Source: an uncultured bacterium (GTDB lineage Bacteria; Vulcanimicrobiota; Vulcanimicrobiia; Vulcanimicrobiales; Vulcanimicrobiaceae). From it: a stretch of DNA of 64,000 nucleotides. The stretch lies in contig CAIKPM010000062.1 in assembly GCA_903829325.1 (NCBI GenBank), positions 1 through 64,000 of the forward strand. The letters are read 5' to 3'. A program made the translations under genes and the position numbers. Within the stretch, counting starts at the first letter, position 1, and each line of letters opens with the position of its first letter. The notes beneath the pieces were generated by a model. It did no database searches. It was not told where the DNA came from and worked only from the letters and a program-made list of their open reading frames with translations. Of the stretch, positions 33,266 through 43,736 are shown piece by piece.

Positions 33266-34375
33266 GCCAGGCGTATGAGCGAGGTCGATCGTCAGACGCA
33301 CATCATTCCCCAAGCGTATCACTTGCTCAAACGAAAAAGCCGGGAATTCATGCTCCCAGGTCCCTGCCAGCGCGGAGGGAGCATTTGCGTGCGCCCATAG
33401 CTTTGGGGCGACCAACCATTCAATCCGATCGACCAATCGGGCCGCGAGCAAAGCAGACGCGAGCGTCGGGCCACCTTCACAGCAGATACTCGCAATCTCA
33501 CGCTCGTAGAGCGCCGCCAAACCACCCCGAAGATCGACCCGCTTGGCCTGGCGATCACCGATCACAACAATCTCGGCCTGCTCGGCCAAGCTTTCATACG
33601 CTGAGGCAAAAGCTCCAGGGACCAGCAAGAGGCTGGGAGCGTGTGCAAGCGGGGTAAGCACATGCGCCTGCGGGGCAGGTGGGGACTGACCGCAACAGAC
33701 GACTCGCCAACACGGACGCCGCCTCGTCCGCAGAGGGCGACTCGTCAAGCGGGGATTATCGGTGGCGAGTGTTTGCGCACCCACCATGATGGCATCGTGT
33801 TCGCTTCGCAAATCGTGAACAAAGCGCTGAGCGGATGGCCCGCTTAACCAAAAAGAACCAGAGCGCGGACCAATTCGGCCATCAAGCGAAGCCGCAAGCT
33901 TCAAGGTCACGTACGGGCGTCGCTCGCGCACCGCAACCGTGAAACAACGAATCAGCTCACCTGCCCATGGATCATCAATTACCTCAGCGAGGATACCGGC
34001 CGCATGCAAGCGAGCGACGCCCCCGCCCGCCGTCCGCGGATTGGGATCCCAAGCTCCTATCACCACCCGGGCAATCCCGGCTGCAACGAGTGCCTCGCTG
34101 CAAGGAGGCGTACGACCATGGTGGTTGCACGGCTCGAGGCTCACGTACAGTGTGGCTCCAGCGAAGAGCGAGGCATACCCAGCTTGCTCGGCGGCACGCA
34201 GTGCCTCGACTTCTGCATGCGCCTCACCGCGGCAGTGATGCCAGCCCTCGCCAATCAGGTGGCCCGTTGCGCTTACCAAGACTGCGCCTACTGGTGGATT
34301 CGGGGAAACGTTGCCGATTCCACGAGCTGCCAGCTCACACGCACGACGTAGATAAACCTGATCTACCGCAAGCAT
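33263..34375 (-). CDS. ribD: Bifunctional riboflavin biosynthesis deaminase/reductase RibD
   Basis: 370 residues from the ATG at 34373-34375, which matches the normal start (MLAVDQVYLRRACELAARGIGNVSPNPPVGAVLV). The deaminase zinc site is His53 (HAE), Cys83 and Cys92 (PCNHHGRTPPC). The C-terminal RibD_C reductase domain (about 150-365) has VTLKLAASLDGRI, GAQTLATDNPRLT and ICCEGGPTLASALLAARLVD. It performs the second and third steps of riboflavin synthesis. The other rib genes are not here. Its stop codon forms part of the cheR promoter. Confidence 0.95.
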   Translation of the reverse strand: MLAVDQVYLRRACELAARGIGNVSPNPPVGAVLVSATGHLIGEGWHHCRGEAHAEVEALRAAEQAGYASLFAGATLYVSLEPCNHHGRTPPCSEALVAAGIARVVIGAWDPNPRTAGGGVARLHAAGILAEVIDDPWAGELIRCFTVAVRERRPYVTLKLAASLDGRIGPRSGSFWLSGPSAQRFVHDLRSEHDAIMVGAQTLATDNPRLTSRPLRTRRRPCWRVVCCGQSPPAPQAHVLTPLAHAPSLLLVPGAFASAYESLAEQAEIVVIGDRQAKRVDLRGGLAALYEREIASICCEGGPTLASALLAARLVDRIEWLVAPKLWAHANAPSALAGTWEHEFPAFSFEQVIRLGNDVRLTIDLAHTPG

Positions 34376-34395
34376 CGGATAACTCCACACGATCA

Positions 34396-35031
34396 TTATA
34401 AGGTGCGCGCGAGGGCAAGCGCACCGTCGACGCGTGCCCCGGCAGTGCGCAAAACCATTGCCGCTTCCCGCAGCGTTGCTCCTGTCGTCACCACATCATC
34501 TACCAAGACCACCGAAAGCCCCGCGAGCGCAGCATTCGAATGCAAGTACAATCTCCTCGTTCCCGCCAGGCGTTCGCGACGCTTAAGTTGATGCTGCATC
34601 CGTTGCGAACGAGTCCCGAGCATCACCCGCGAACACTGCCCCAACTCTCGAGCCAGGATCCGTGCGACATACGCTGCTCCATCTACCCCACGCAAGCGCA
34701 CACGCACCCTCGCAGTGGGGATGGGCACGAGGCATGCCTCACCCAGCCAGGGGAGATCATGCACCCGCTCAGCCAGATAGCACGCCAGAGCACGAGCGAC
34801 GTCGCGCTGCCCTTGTTTGATGGCAAGTATCGCAACACGCAAATTGCCACCGTAGATCCCTAAACAGCGCAGGGCTAGCTCACTTGTGGCAAGTCGTTCA
34901 TCCTGTCGTTCGTGGACAAATGGGGCACATTCCAGGCACAGCGCGCTGCCTGGAATACCGCAGACACAGCATCGAGGCGGGAAAAAACAATCCCGTACAA
35001 CGTCAAGCACATCCATACGAGCCATTCCCAC
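34396..35031 (-). CDS. ComF family phosphoribosyltransferase-like protein
   Basis: 211 residues. The N-terminal zinc-finger-like CCVCGIPGSALCLEC (about 20-35) and the C-terminal PRPP-binding VVLVDDVVTTGATLREAAMVLRTAGA (about 172-197) define ComF/GntX proteins. RSQRMQHQLKRRERL corresponds to the R-x-x-Q-x-x-L-x-x-x-x-R segment. ComF assists DNA uptake during natural transformation in several bacteria. It is the first gene of the minus-strand run and is divergent from an oxidoreductase gene. Confidence 0.9.
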   Translation of the reverse strand: MGMARMDVLDVVRDCFFPPRCCVCGIPGSALCLECAPFVHERQDERLATSELALRCLGIYGGNLRVAILAIKQGQRDVARALACYLAERVHDLPWLGEACLVPIPTARVRVRLRGVDGAAYVARILARELGQCSRVMLGTRSQRMQHQLKRRERLAGTRRLYLHSNAALAGLSVVLVDDVVTTGATLREAAMVLRTAGARVDGALALARTL

Positions 35032-35092
35032 TCGGTGGCGTGCGCGACAAGAGGCACAGGCCTGATCATTCGCTCTCCGTAAATCAGCGCGA

Positions 35093-36127
35093 ATGAGTAG
35101 ATCACCGCTACGGGTAGGGATTCTTGGCGCCAGCTTTGGCGGCGCTGTTCACGCACCCGCTTTTGCTGCCCACGAAGACTTTCAGGTCGTTGCGATCGCG
35201 TCACCCAACAACGCGGCTGAAGTAGCTCGCCTGCGCAATATTCCTGCGGCATATTCCAGTCTCGAAGCAATGCTCGCTGAAGCAAAACTCGATGTGCTCT
35301 CGATTGCAGCACCGCCCTTCGCCCACTACCAGGCGGCGCTTGCCGCGCTTAAGCGCGGGCTCCACCTGGTTTGCGAAAAGCCGTTCACGCTGACCGTCGC
35401 AGAAGCCGAAGAGCTTGTCTCAACAGCCAAAACGACTGGGACCGCATGCATCATCGCTCACGAATTTCGTTTCTTGCCCACCCGAATCGCCCTACACGAG
35501 CTGATCACCAATCACCACCTCGGCGCCCTCCGTGAGATCGAGCTCGTGCAACAAGGTGGTTTTCTCTGCAGTGAAAGCCAGCGGCCGCGTGGTTGGTGGT
35601 TTTCCCGTGAACATGGGGGAGGCATCGCGGGTGCGTGGCTCTCGCACCTCATTGACGCCGCCACGTGGCTCGCAGGACGTCCCCCGCTTACGAGCAGCGG
35701 CCTCATGCGCACAGCAGTGCCCGGACGGTACGACACTCAGGGCAGCTTCACCAGCGATGTCGCAGATGGCGCCTTCGCCCTACTCGATTATGGCGACGGA
35801 CTCATTGCTCGACTCTGTGCCGATGGGACGCTCCAGGTTGAAGCATCGACCGTGGCGGTCCACGGTTCGCTTCGAACTGCAATTGCCAGTGGAACCTCCA
35901 TCCATGCGCAGCAACTCTTTACCATCGACGCCGAAGAGCACGCCGAACTCGAGGTACGCCCCATCGCCCGACCAGTTCTCGCGAGTATTCACGAAAGCGT
36001 CCCGGCCTTCACGGCAATGCTCGATGCCTTCAGCGCAGCGATCGAGGGACAGCCGCATCACGCAGCAAGCTTCGAAGATGGACTGGTGACGCAACGGGTG
36101 TTGGCCAGCATTGGGTACGGAAGCTAG
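35093..36127 (+). CDS. Gfo/Idh/MocA-family NAD(P)-dependent oxidoreductase
   Basis: 344 residues. The Rossmann domain starts at once (RVGILGASFGGAVHAPAFAAHEDFQVVAIAS), with the family motif CEKPFTLTVAEAEELV near residue 100 containing the catalytic Lys. The C-terminal alpha/beta domain (about 125-340) contains REHGGGIAGAWLSHLIDAATWLAG, the substrate-side segment with the H-x-x-D of the family. The substrate is unknown; sugars or sugar nucleotides are typical. The start lacks a clear ribosome site. Confidence 0.88.
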   Translation: MSRSPLRVGILGASFGGAVHAPAFAAHEDFQVVAIASPNNAAEVARLRNIPAAYSSLEAMLAEAKLDVLSIAAPPFAHYQAALAALKRGLHLVCEKPFTLTVAEAEELVSTAKTTGTACIIAHEFRFLPTRIALHELITNHHLGALREIELVQQGGFLCSESQRPRGWWFSREHGGGIAGAWLSHLIDAATWLAGRPPLTSSGLMRTAVPGRYDTQGSFTSDVADGAFALLDYGDGLIARLCADGTLQVEASTVAVHGSLRTAIASGTSIHAQQLFTIDAEEHAELEVRPIARPVLASIHESVPAFTAMLDAFSAAIEGQPHHAASFEDGLVTQRVLASIGYGS

Positions 36128-36198
36128 CACAGCGGCATCCGCTTGACGCAAGGCTGACACCAATAACATTTGGCAGAAACCTTACCGATGGATAGCAG

Positions 36199-37665
36199 AT
36201 GGAACATCTGCGTAAAAGTCAGGAGATACTGCCTAGGATCATCATTGCAGTATACTTTTGCATTGCCTTGCTACGGCTCATTGCCCCGACACCCGAAGCG
36301 GTCGAGCGATTGTGGCTAGAGTGGCTAGGTAACCATATTCTGCAATTCGGCATTCCACATCAGCTCGGACCCGAAGCGTTACTCAGTGCTGGCTCACGCT
36401 GGGTACCACAAGAGTGGCTCTTTGCACTCATACTCGCTTGGTGTGCACAGTATAAGCTCGATCTCTTGCCAATTATCATTATGGCCTGCCTGACAACCGT
36501 GCCCCTCATTGTGACCTATGTTCGGATGCGAAATATGCACGCAGACCAAAGCGGCATTATTTTTGCGCTACTTTGGTTAGGCACGGTCATCAATGCAAAT
36601 CATATCGAAATGAGAGCTTCCGCTGCCGCCTTAGCAGCGATATCCTTAGCATTTGCAGCAATATCTTGTAATGACCGACGCCAGTTCTTCCTTCCTATTA
36701 TCGTGCTTCTGCTCGTCAATATTCATGCAAGTTCGCTTTATATTGCAGTTTTGCCGAGTGTTGCACTTATTAGTAATCTGATCGTACATCGTTCGTTCCG
36801 AATAACAGAACAACGCTTACTAATAGTAAGCATCGCTTGCTTCTTAGCGTCGCTCACATCACCATTCGGTTTTTCACTTTATGAGTATGCATGTTCATTG
36901 GGAGCAGGTTCCATTCACCATTACATTTCAGAATGGACACCATCGTTACGCGATCTTGCACGAACTGATGTTTTTCTCTTGGAAGCAGTCTTGAGCGCAG
37001 GGCTATTATGGGCGTGGAAACACAAAACCCTCTTGACTCCAAGCGATGTGTGCACTGTCCTTACCTCAGCAGCAATGATGCTCTACGCACAGCGCTTTAT
37101 ACCGCTATTTTTCATTGCTACTCTTCCGTTCGCATTAAAGAATGGGATGAGAATCGAGCTCCTCCCGATGCGCATTCTCGAAAAGTCGCGCGTTCTTAAT
37201 ATTATCGTTTTAATCAGTGTTGCTCCATGGATATTTGAGGCAATGCACAACACAATCCGGTATCAGCATACGACCATTGCGAATCGCCCAGGTTTATTTT
37301 TTGCTTCCAGTTGGTTTGAAGCAGCGCGAATAGGCGTACCAAGCAAGGAGCGCGTGTATTGCACTCAGTTTGCAGAGTGCAATGCGTTTCTCTGGTTAGG
37401 AGCAAGCACCATCCTCGATGGACGATGTGACCCATTTCCAACATCAATCTGGCTCAAAACGATTACAATTAACAACGGAAGCAGTGGTTGGGAAAAAACG
37501 CTCAATGAATTGCATGTCAACGTACTCGTCATAGAAAAAGACCACAAGAAACTCGATAAGGATATTCGAAATATTCCGCAATGGAAAAAAATAGGCGAAA
37601 CGTCGACGGATGATATCTTCTTATTTAGGGAGCCTCAAGGCTTGCGCGATAACCCTAGCGATTAA
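36199..37665 (+). CDS. Polytopic membrane protein, glycosyltransferase-C-like
   Basis: 488 residues with about ten hydrophobic segments between residues 12 and 350 and a soluble C-terminal domain. A family pattern recurring in putative GT-C proteins is visible: GNHILQFGIPHQLG...GSRWVPQEWLFALIL in the first loop, INANHIEMR, and in the tail ILDGRCDPFP...LHVNVLVIEK...WKKIGE. Such proteins probably use a lipid-linked sugar, but no activity is proven. The DNA looks more A/T-rich than the preceding genes, like the neighbouring Tad locus. Its 3' end overlaps the convergent secretin gene by 11 nt. A role in pilus or surface glycosylation is a guess from position. Confidence 0.6.
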   Translation: MEHLRKSQEILPRIIIAVYFCIALLRLIAPTPEAVERLWLEWLGNHILQFGIPHQLGPEALLSAGSRWVPQEWLFALILAWCAQYKLDLLPIIIMACLTTVPLIVTYVRMRNMHADQSGIIFALLWLGTVINANHIEMRASAAALAAISLAFAAISCNDRRQFFLPIIVLLLVNIHASSLYIAVLPSVALISNLIVHRSFRITEQRLLIVSIACFLASLTSPFGFSLYEYACSLGAGSIHHYISEWTPSLRDLARTDVFLLEAVLSAGLLWAWKHKTLLTPSDVCTVLTSAAMMLYAQRFIPLFFIATLPFALKNGMRIELLPMRILEKSRVLNIIVLISVAPWIFEAMHNTIRYQHTTIANRPGLFFASSWFEAARIGVPSKERVYCTQFAECNAFLWLGASTILDGRCDPFPTSIWLKTITINNGSSGWEKTLNELHVNVLVIEKDHKKLDKDIRNIPQWKKIGETSTDDIFLFREPQGLRDNPSD

Positions 37666-39085
37666 TGATTGTTGGAGTGAGCACGAAAACGACATTGGTC
37701 TTGCTCATTTGGTAATTCGTCGAGCTAAACAGCTTGCCAAGAATAGGCAAATTCCCTAAAATCGGCCATTTTGCGATCGTTCGCGATTCAACACGGCGAA
37801 GCATTCCACCCAAAACTACGCTTTCTCCGGGGCGCGTGACCGCGGTTGTCGACAATTTACTCGTGGTAACACCAGGAATCGAGAAACCGTTTTCGACAGC
37901 CGCATTCGCCTGATCTAATTCGGAGACTTCTGGCGCAATAACCGCTTGAATGGACCCATTTGGCAGGATCGTTGGCGTCACTTTGAGTTGGACACCATAA
38001 TCCTTCCATCCCACACTCACCGAGTTACTTCCGCTACTAAAAACGTATGGAACTTCCCCACCGACTAAAAAGTCAGCTTCAGTTCCTGGTACGGTTGAGA
38101 GATCGGGTGAGGCAAGCGTCCGAGCGTGCCCCTCGGTAATTAATGCTTGTAGGGTGGGAGCAAATAAATAGGTTCTGAAGAGCCCTGTCCCGATAGTCGC
38201 GCCCTTGCCCGGGATCGCAGGCGCCGCACCCTCTATCAAGGGGAATAATGGCGTGCCCAAGCTATATGAATCGTCTTGAGGATTAAGCAACGCAGACTGT
38301 AAGTAGTTGCCCAGATCGCGCTGACCAGATTCATCAACTTCTAGCACATTGATTTTAATATCAATTACAGCGCTGGTCGCGGTTTCGATTCTATCAACGA
38401 CCTTGCCGTCCGCACTGAGAAATGGGCCAGCCAGACCCTTGACATGTCCCAACACGCGTTCAGCAGTAGCACGATCAGCGACAAAGCCGCTCACGACAAC
38501 GTTTCCTTTTCCATCTGGATCAACCCGAATACTACTCGCTCCAGGCATCTGATGAATTTCTTGGAGTAACGCACCTAAGGGATGTAACACCGTCACAACA
38601 TTGAGGATTGAGGCTTTTTCCTTCCCTCCACTCCCTTCAGCGAATTGACTGAGGATGCTACACAGGCGCGCATACTCTTCGTTGGTATTGACTTGACCGT
38701 GAACGACAACCATATGCCCATGGGCACTAACGGAAACGCCAGGCAGATCCACACTCTCACGAACCAAGCTCGCAAAGTTATCGACTTCTTGCTGAGTCAC
38801 TTCAATATTATACGAAATTCTTCCGTATTTATTCCAGATAAAAATAGTGGTGTGTCCTGGCGCCTTACCATTCACTACGATCTGCTGCGTACCGATAGGC
38901 AACACTCCAGCAATATTACCATCACCGATAGCTATGCGCCGCAATCCCGGTTCAGGAAGAATAATCGAGTGACCTGATTGCAAAGTCAAGGGACGTAACG
39001 ATTCGTCCTGGGCAAGTGCATCTAGTTCACAAAACACCATGCATATCGCAGAAATAGGAACTATTATTAATGAAGATACTTTCAT
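37655..39085 (-). CDS. cpaC: Tad pilus outer-membrane secretin (RcpA/CpaC)
   Basis: 476 residues from the ATG at 39083-39085, which opens a Sec signal (MKVSSLIIVPISAICMVF...ALAQ); GGAAGG lies 11 nt upstream. The N-terminal pilus-formation domain (RRIAIGDGNIAGVLPIGTQQIVVNGK) is followed by a BON-type domain (VVVSGFVADRATAERVLGHV). The C-terminal secretin domain (about 225-476) has VIDIKINVLEVDESGQRDLG, TLASPDLSTVPGTEADFLVGGEVPY, QLKVTPTILPNG and GESVVLGGMLRR. It forms the outer-membrane pore for Flp pili. Unusually it is divergent from the rest of the Tad operon. Confidence 0.93.
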   Translation of the reverse strand: MKVSSLIIVPISAICMVFCELDALAQDESLRPLTLQSGHSIILPEPGLRRIAIGDGNIAGVLPIGTQQIVVNGKAPGHTTIFIWNKYGRISYNIEVTQQEVDNFASLVRESVDLPGVSVSAHGHMVVVHGQVNTNEEYARLCSILSQFAEGSGGKEKASILNVVTVLHPLGALLQEIHQMPGASSIRVDPDGKGNVVVSGFVADRATAERVLGHVKGLAGPFLSADGKVVDRIETATSAVIDIKINVLEVDESGQRDLGNYLQSALLNPQDDSYSLGTPLFPLIEGAAPAIPGKGATIGTGLFRTYLFAPTLQALITEGHARTLASPDLSTVPGTEADFLVGGEVPYVFSSGSNSVSVGWKDYGVQLKVTPTILPNGSIQAVIAPEVSELDQANAAVENGFSIPGVTTSKLSTTAVTRPGESVVLGGMLRRVESRTIAKWPILGNLPILGKLFSSTNYQMSKTNVVFVLTPTIINR

Positions 39086-39137
39086 AATATGGTATGCCTT
39101 CCAAATGAGAATCGAATAACCTATCACGCACGATTAT

Positions 39138-39166
39138 GACACATTCTGGACACATTAATGCATTAA
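39138..39166. promoter_or_regulatory. Operator-like direct repeat plus palindrome upstream of the secretin gene
   Basis: GACACATT occurs at 39138-39145 and again at 39149-39156, exactly 11 bp apart, one helical turn. The second copy runs into the perfect palindrome TTAATGCATTAA (39155-39166). A minus-strand CATAAT (39133-39138) directly downstream could be the -10. Tandem half-sites with an 11-bp period are the binding geometry of OmpR/PhoB-type regulators. No regulator is identified. Confidence 0.45.
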
Positions 39167-39356
39167 CACAATTCATTTTTTATGTAAAGCTCTTCAGGGA
39201 GAATTGAACGAGCACAAGTTTACTCAAGCATTACGTTTATAGGTAGAAAACTCATAACCATCCCCAAGCGAAACGTCGATACTAGCATAAAGAAACAGAT
39301 GTATCGAGCAACGGATAGCGCACGCTAGCCGTTAACACATTCCCTACTTGCGGTCA

Positions 39357-39386
39357 ATTCACTTCGTTGAGCCTAGTCGAGTGAAT
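39357..39386. repeat. 7-bp inverted repeat with a 16-nt spacer upstream of flp
   Basis: ATTCACT (39357-39363) and AGTGAAT (39380-39386) are exact reverse complements. The spacer contains TTGAGC. The pair may be a repressor or activator site for flp, or chance in A/T-rich DNA. Confidence 0.35.
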
Positions 39387-39452
39387 GAAGAGCATGGTAA
39401 AGTGAGTTCGTGGACAATCGGGTCCCAGATACGTTTGAATCGCTAGGATGCC

Positions 39453-39476
39453 GTCAACTCGACTAACTGAGTTGAC
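39453..39476 (+). promoter_or_regulatory. Perfect 8-bp hairpin in the flp 5' leader
   Basis: GTCAACTC (39453-39460), 8-nt loop, GAGTTGAC (39469-39476). It ends 6 nt before the AAGGAG ribosome site of flp. A stem just 5' of the ribosome site fits a stabilising leader hairpin for an abundant pilin mRNA; a DNA operator is the alternative. Confidence 0.55.
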
Positions 39477-39494
39477 ATGACTAAGGAGTAGTAT

Positions 39495-39668
39495 ATGTTA
39501 AAGAACTTTTTCGCAATGCTCAAAGACGACAGCGGAGCAACACTCGTTGAATACACCCTGATCGTTGCGATCGTAGGCATTGGTTCGATCGCTGCGCTTA
39601 AGTCCTTAGGTAGCAATACACAAACCGCACTTAACGGCATGGCTACATCAGTCGGAACCCAACTTTAG
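39495..39668 (+). CDS. flp: Flp-type major prepilin (type IVc / Tad pilus)
   Basis: 57 residues. A short charged leader (MLKNFFAMLKDDSG) is followed by the Flp motif: cleavage after Gly14, then A-T-L-V-E-Y with Glu19-Tyr20, and a hydrophobic helix TLIVAIVGIGSIAALKSL. The tail is short and polar (GSNTQTALNGMATSVGTQL). It is the pilus subunit processed by the prepilin peptidase encoded at 40227-40769. AAGGAG lies 6 nt before the ATG. It is the first gene of the plus-strand Tad operon. Confidence 0.95.
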   Translation: MLKNFFAMLKDDSGATLVEYTLIVAIVGIGSIAALKSLGSNTQTALNGMATSVGTQL

Positions 39669-39756
39669 GCTTAACGTAATGTGGCTTGCGTTCACGGCCA
39701 TGGGTCGGCTTCTGAACGCAAGTCACTCTCTCGATCGTACATCCAAGGGGAAGCAC

Positions 39757-40191
39757 ATGACACGGTATCGCATGCCCATCATTGTCTTTATGATTCTACT
39801 ATGCAGTAGCGCGCTGCCAGCCCTAGCAAAAAAAGCGCCTCAACAAGAAGCCCTTACTGCGGTTGCGGCGGCCAGCAATGGTCACGATAGCGTTCAGATT
39901 AGTGGCACCGCACCAGCCGGTGCCACAATTTGGTTGCATGTCACCGGTTGGATATCAAGTGATCTGCCTGAAATACCACTAGGTACAAATGATGGTTACG
40001 AGCATGTAACAGCAGATCTTTCAGGACATTATGCAACAAGCGTTTCACTCGCGACCGATAACTGGGAAGGAAGCATTGTGCAAATCGATGCAAGCGTTCC
40101 AGACCAGCATCTGCATGCTTCGACCATCTTCCACATTGGAAAAACCAGTCCCAATATTCATAGCCGAAATGATATCGTTTCAGACCATTAA
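39757..40191 (+). CDS. Small secreted protein of unknown function in the Tad operon
   Basis: 144 residues from the ATG at 39757, with AAGGGGAAGCAC directly before it; an upstream in-frame ATG lacks this. A Sec signal peptide (MTRYRMPIIVFMILLCSSALPALA) is followed by an about 115-residue beta-rich domain (VQISGTAPAGATIWLHVTGWIS, ADLSGHYATSVSLATDNWEGSIVQIDASV) reminiscent of Ig-like or carboxypeptidase-regulatory folds. I do not recognise a family. The location between flp and tadV suggests a periplasmic or surface accessory of the pilus. Confidence 0.75.
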   Translation: MTRYRMPIIVFMILLCSSALPALAKKAPQQEALTAVAAASNGHDSVQISGTAPAGATIWLHVTGWISSDLPEIPLGTNDGYEHVTADLSGHYATSVSLATDNWEGSIVQIDASVPDQHLHASTIFHIGKTSPNIHSRNDIVSDH

Positions 40192-40226
40192 TCACTAGCC
40201 CGAGGAGCAGCAAGGGAAGGAGCATC

Positions 40227-40769
40227 ATGTCAGCACTATTCGAGCACAATTTTTTATATGGTGTTATACTTTGCGCCTGCCTACTGGCTGTGGCGAGCGA
40301 TATACGGACAAGAAAAATACCGAATATCATCCCCGGCGCTGTATTCTTGGTAGCCGTTATTACAAGTTGCCTCCACGGCCTGGGTTCCTTTTTCGCCATG
40401 TTCGCCCCAGCACTCGGAGTCCTAGGGCTGGGTTCTTTGGCTTTTTCCCGGCAATGGATAGGAGGAGGGGATGTCAAACTACTGGCGGCATGTGCGGCCC
40501 TCTTACCATTTAATGAAAGCATTTATTTTCTTCTCTTTACGTGTGTTGCAGGCGGAATGTCCTCCATTGCAATGCTCACCTATCAAGGGAAGCTGCGTGA
40601 TACCCTAGTCAGCACCTTCACCATTATCCATGGATTAACAACTGAGCCGACCCTACCGATCGTTCCTCAAACCAAAACGTATTTTCCTTACGCAGTTTCT
40701 ATTGCGTTGGGTGCAATAATACTTACAATCATACATAGCTTCTCACCAGATATGTTGAGGTTGTCCTAA
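40227..40769 (+). CDS. tadV: Tad prepilin peptidase (TadV/CpaA)
   Basis: A 180-residue polytopic aspartyl protease of the A24 family. The two catalytic aspartates are in ASDIRTRKIPN (Asp25) and GGGDVKLLAA (Asp82, the GxGD motif). It cleaves the Flp leader at the inner membrane. A strong GGAAGGAG ribosome site precedes the ATG. The C-terminus is slightly longer than in minimal CpaA. It is followed 1 nt later by cpaB. Confidence 0.92.
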   Translation: MSALFEHNFLYGVILCACLLAVASDIRTRKIPNIIPGAVFLVAVITSCLHGLGSFFAMFAPALGVLGLGSLAFSRQWIGGGDVKLLAACAALLPFNESIYFLLFTCVAGGMSSIAMLTYQGKLRDTLVSTFTIIHGLTTEPTLPIVPQTKTYFPYAVSIALGAIILTIIHSFSPDMLRLS

Positions 40770-40770
40770 G

Positions 40771-41624
40771 ATGAAATCGCAGAAAATTATTTTCATTATT
40801 GCGTTGACTGTGGCAGCAGTCACAATCCTTTTAACGTACAATTATTTGACGGCCATTAACAAGCCCCAAGTAACAGTTGCGACACGGAACATAGTGATCG
40901 CTGCTCAGGATATAGCAGCGCGGACCACGATCACGCCGGCTATGTTGACTACGGTCGAGCGTCCTGCTGATAGCATTGATATTGATGCATTCACCAACCC
41001 GAGCAAAGTCAGCGGCTTCCTCGCACTAACCAGCATTCCGAAAGGAGCGGTCATTACCGCATCGCGTATCGGCAAGCCAGATAATGCTCCGTTACCAGTC
41101 CGCCTAAAAAAAGGAACGCGCGCGCTAACCATTCCCATCGATCCGGTGAGTGGCGTCGCGGGATTCATTGAACCTGGTGACTATGTAGATTTGATTGCGG
41201 TTATGAATCGTGGCGATGATGCAGGGAAAGTCAAAACGTTTATGCACGATGTGCTCGTCATTGCCATCGGGAATACCATGGAGCAAGCGAGTGACCCGCA
41301 AGCGTCTCAGGCACAAGCCGCGACCACCGCCACACTAGCCGTCACACCCAAACAGGCAGAGGTTATCACCTTGGCCTATTCCGCCTCGCAAATTCGCTTG
41401 ACCTTACGCCCACCAGGTGATCGAGACAACCACAAGGATGATGGATTTAGCCTTCCCACCACCCCACCCCAACCAATACAACCGATGGTGGCAGCCCCAG
41501 CAGTTGAGCAGCATATTGCCCCGGCAACACCGGCTCCGACGCCGGCCGCGCCGCGCAAGCCAGTTGCCCATGACTTGATGGTTACCGTGATTGATGGCGA
41601 CCACGTGGTCGGGAGCGACAAATA

Positions 41625-41625
<1 letters not shown>
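40771..41625 (+). CDS. cpaB: Tad pilus assembly protein RcpC/CpaB
   Basis: 284 residues. An N-terminal membrane anchor (IIFIIALTVAAVTILLTYNYL) precedes an SAF-type domain (about 40-95: VVIAAQDIAARTTITPAMLTTVERPADSID...FLALTSIPKGAVITASRI) and the RcpC domain (ALTIPIDPVSGVAGFIEPGDYVDLIAVM...VTPKQAEVITLAYSASQIRLTLRPPGD). The C-terminal tail is rich in Pro and Ala. It sits in the periplasm and links the secretin to the inner-membrane platform. Its TAG overlaps the GTG start of the next gene. Confidence 0.92.
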
Positions 41626-43730
<2,105 letters not shown>

Positions 43731-43736
43731 TCTTGC

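Larger units (their letters stand above)
39086..39494. other. 409-nt divergent intergenic region of the Tad locus
   Basis: The gap between the secretin (minus) and flp (plus) starts has no credible gene. It holds an 11-bp-spaced direct repeat next to a palindrome near the secretin, and two inverted repeats near flp, listed separately. The flp side ends with the ribosome site AAGGAG (39483-39488). No convincing sigma-70, sigma-54 or sigma-28 promoter pair could be fixed by eye. Confidence 0.7.
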
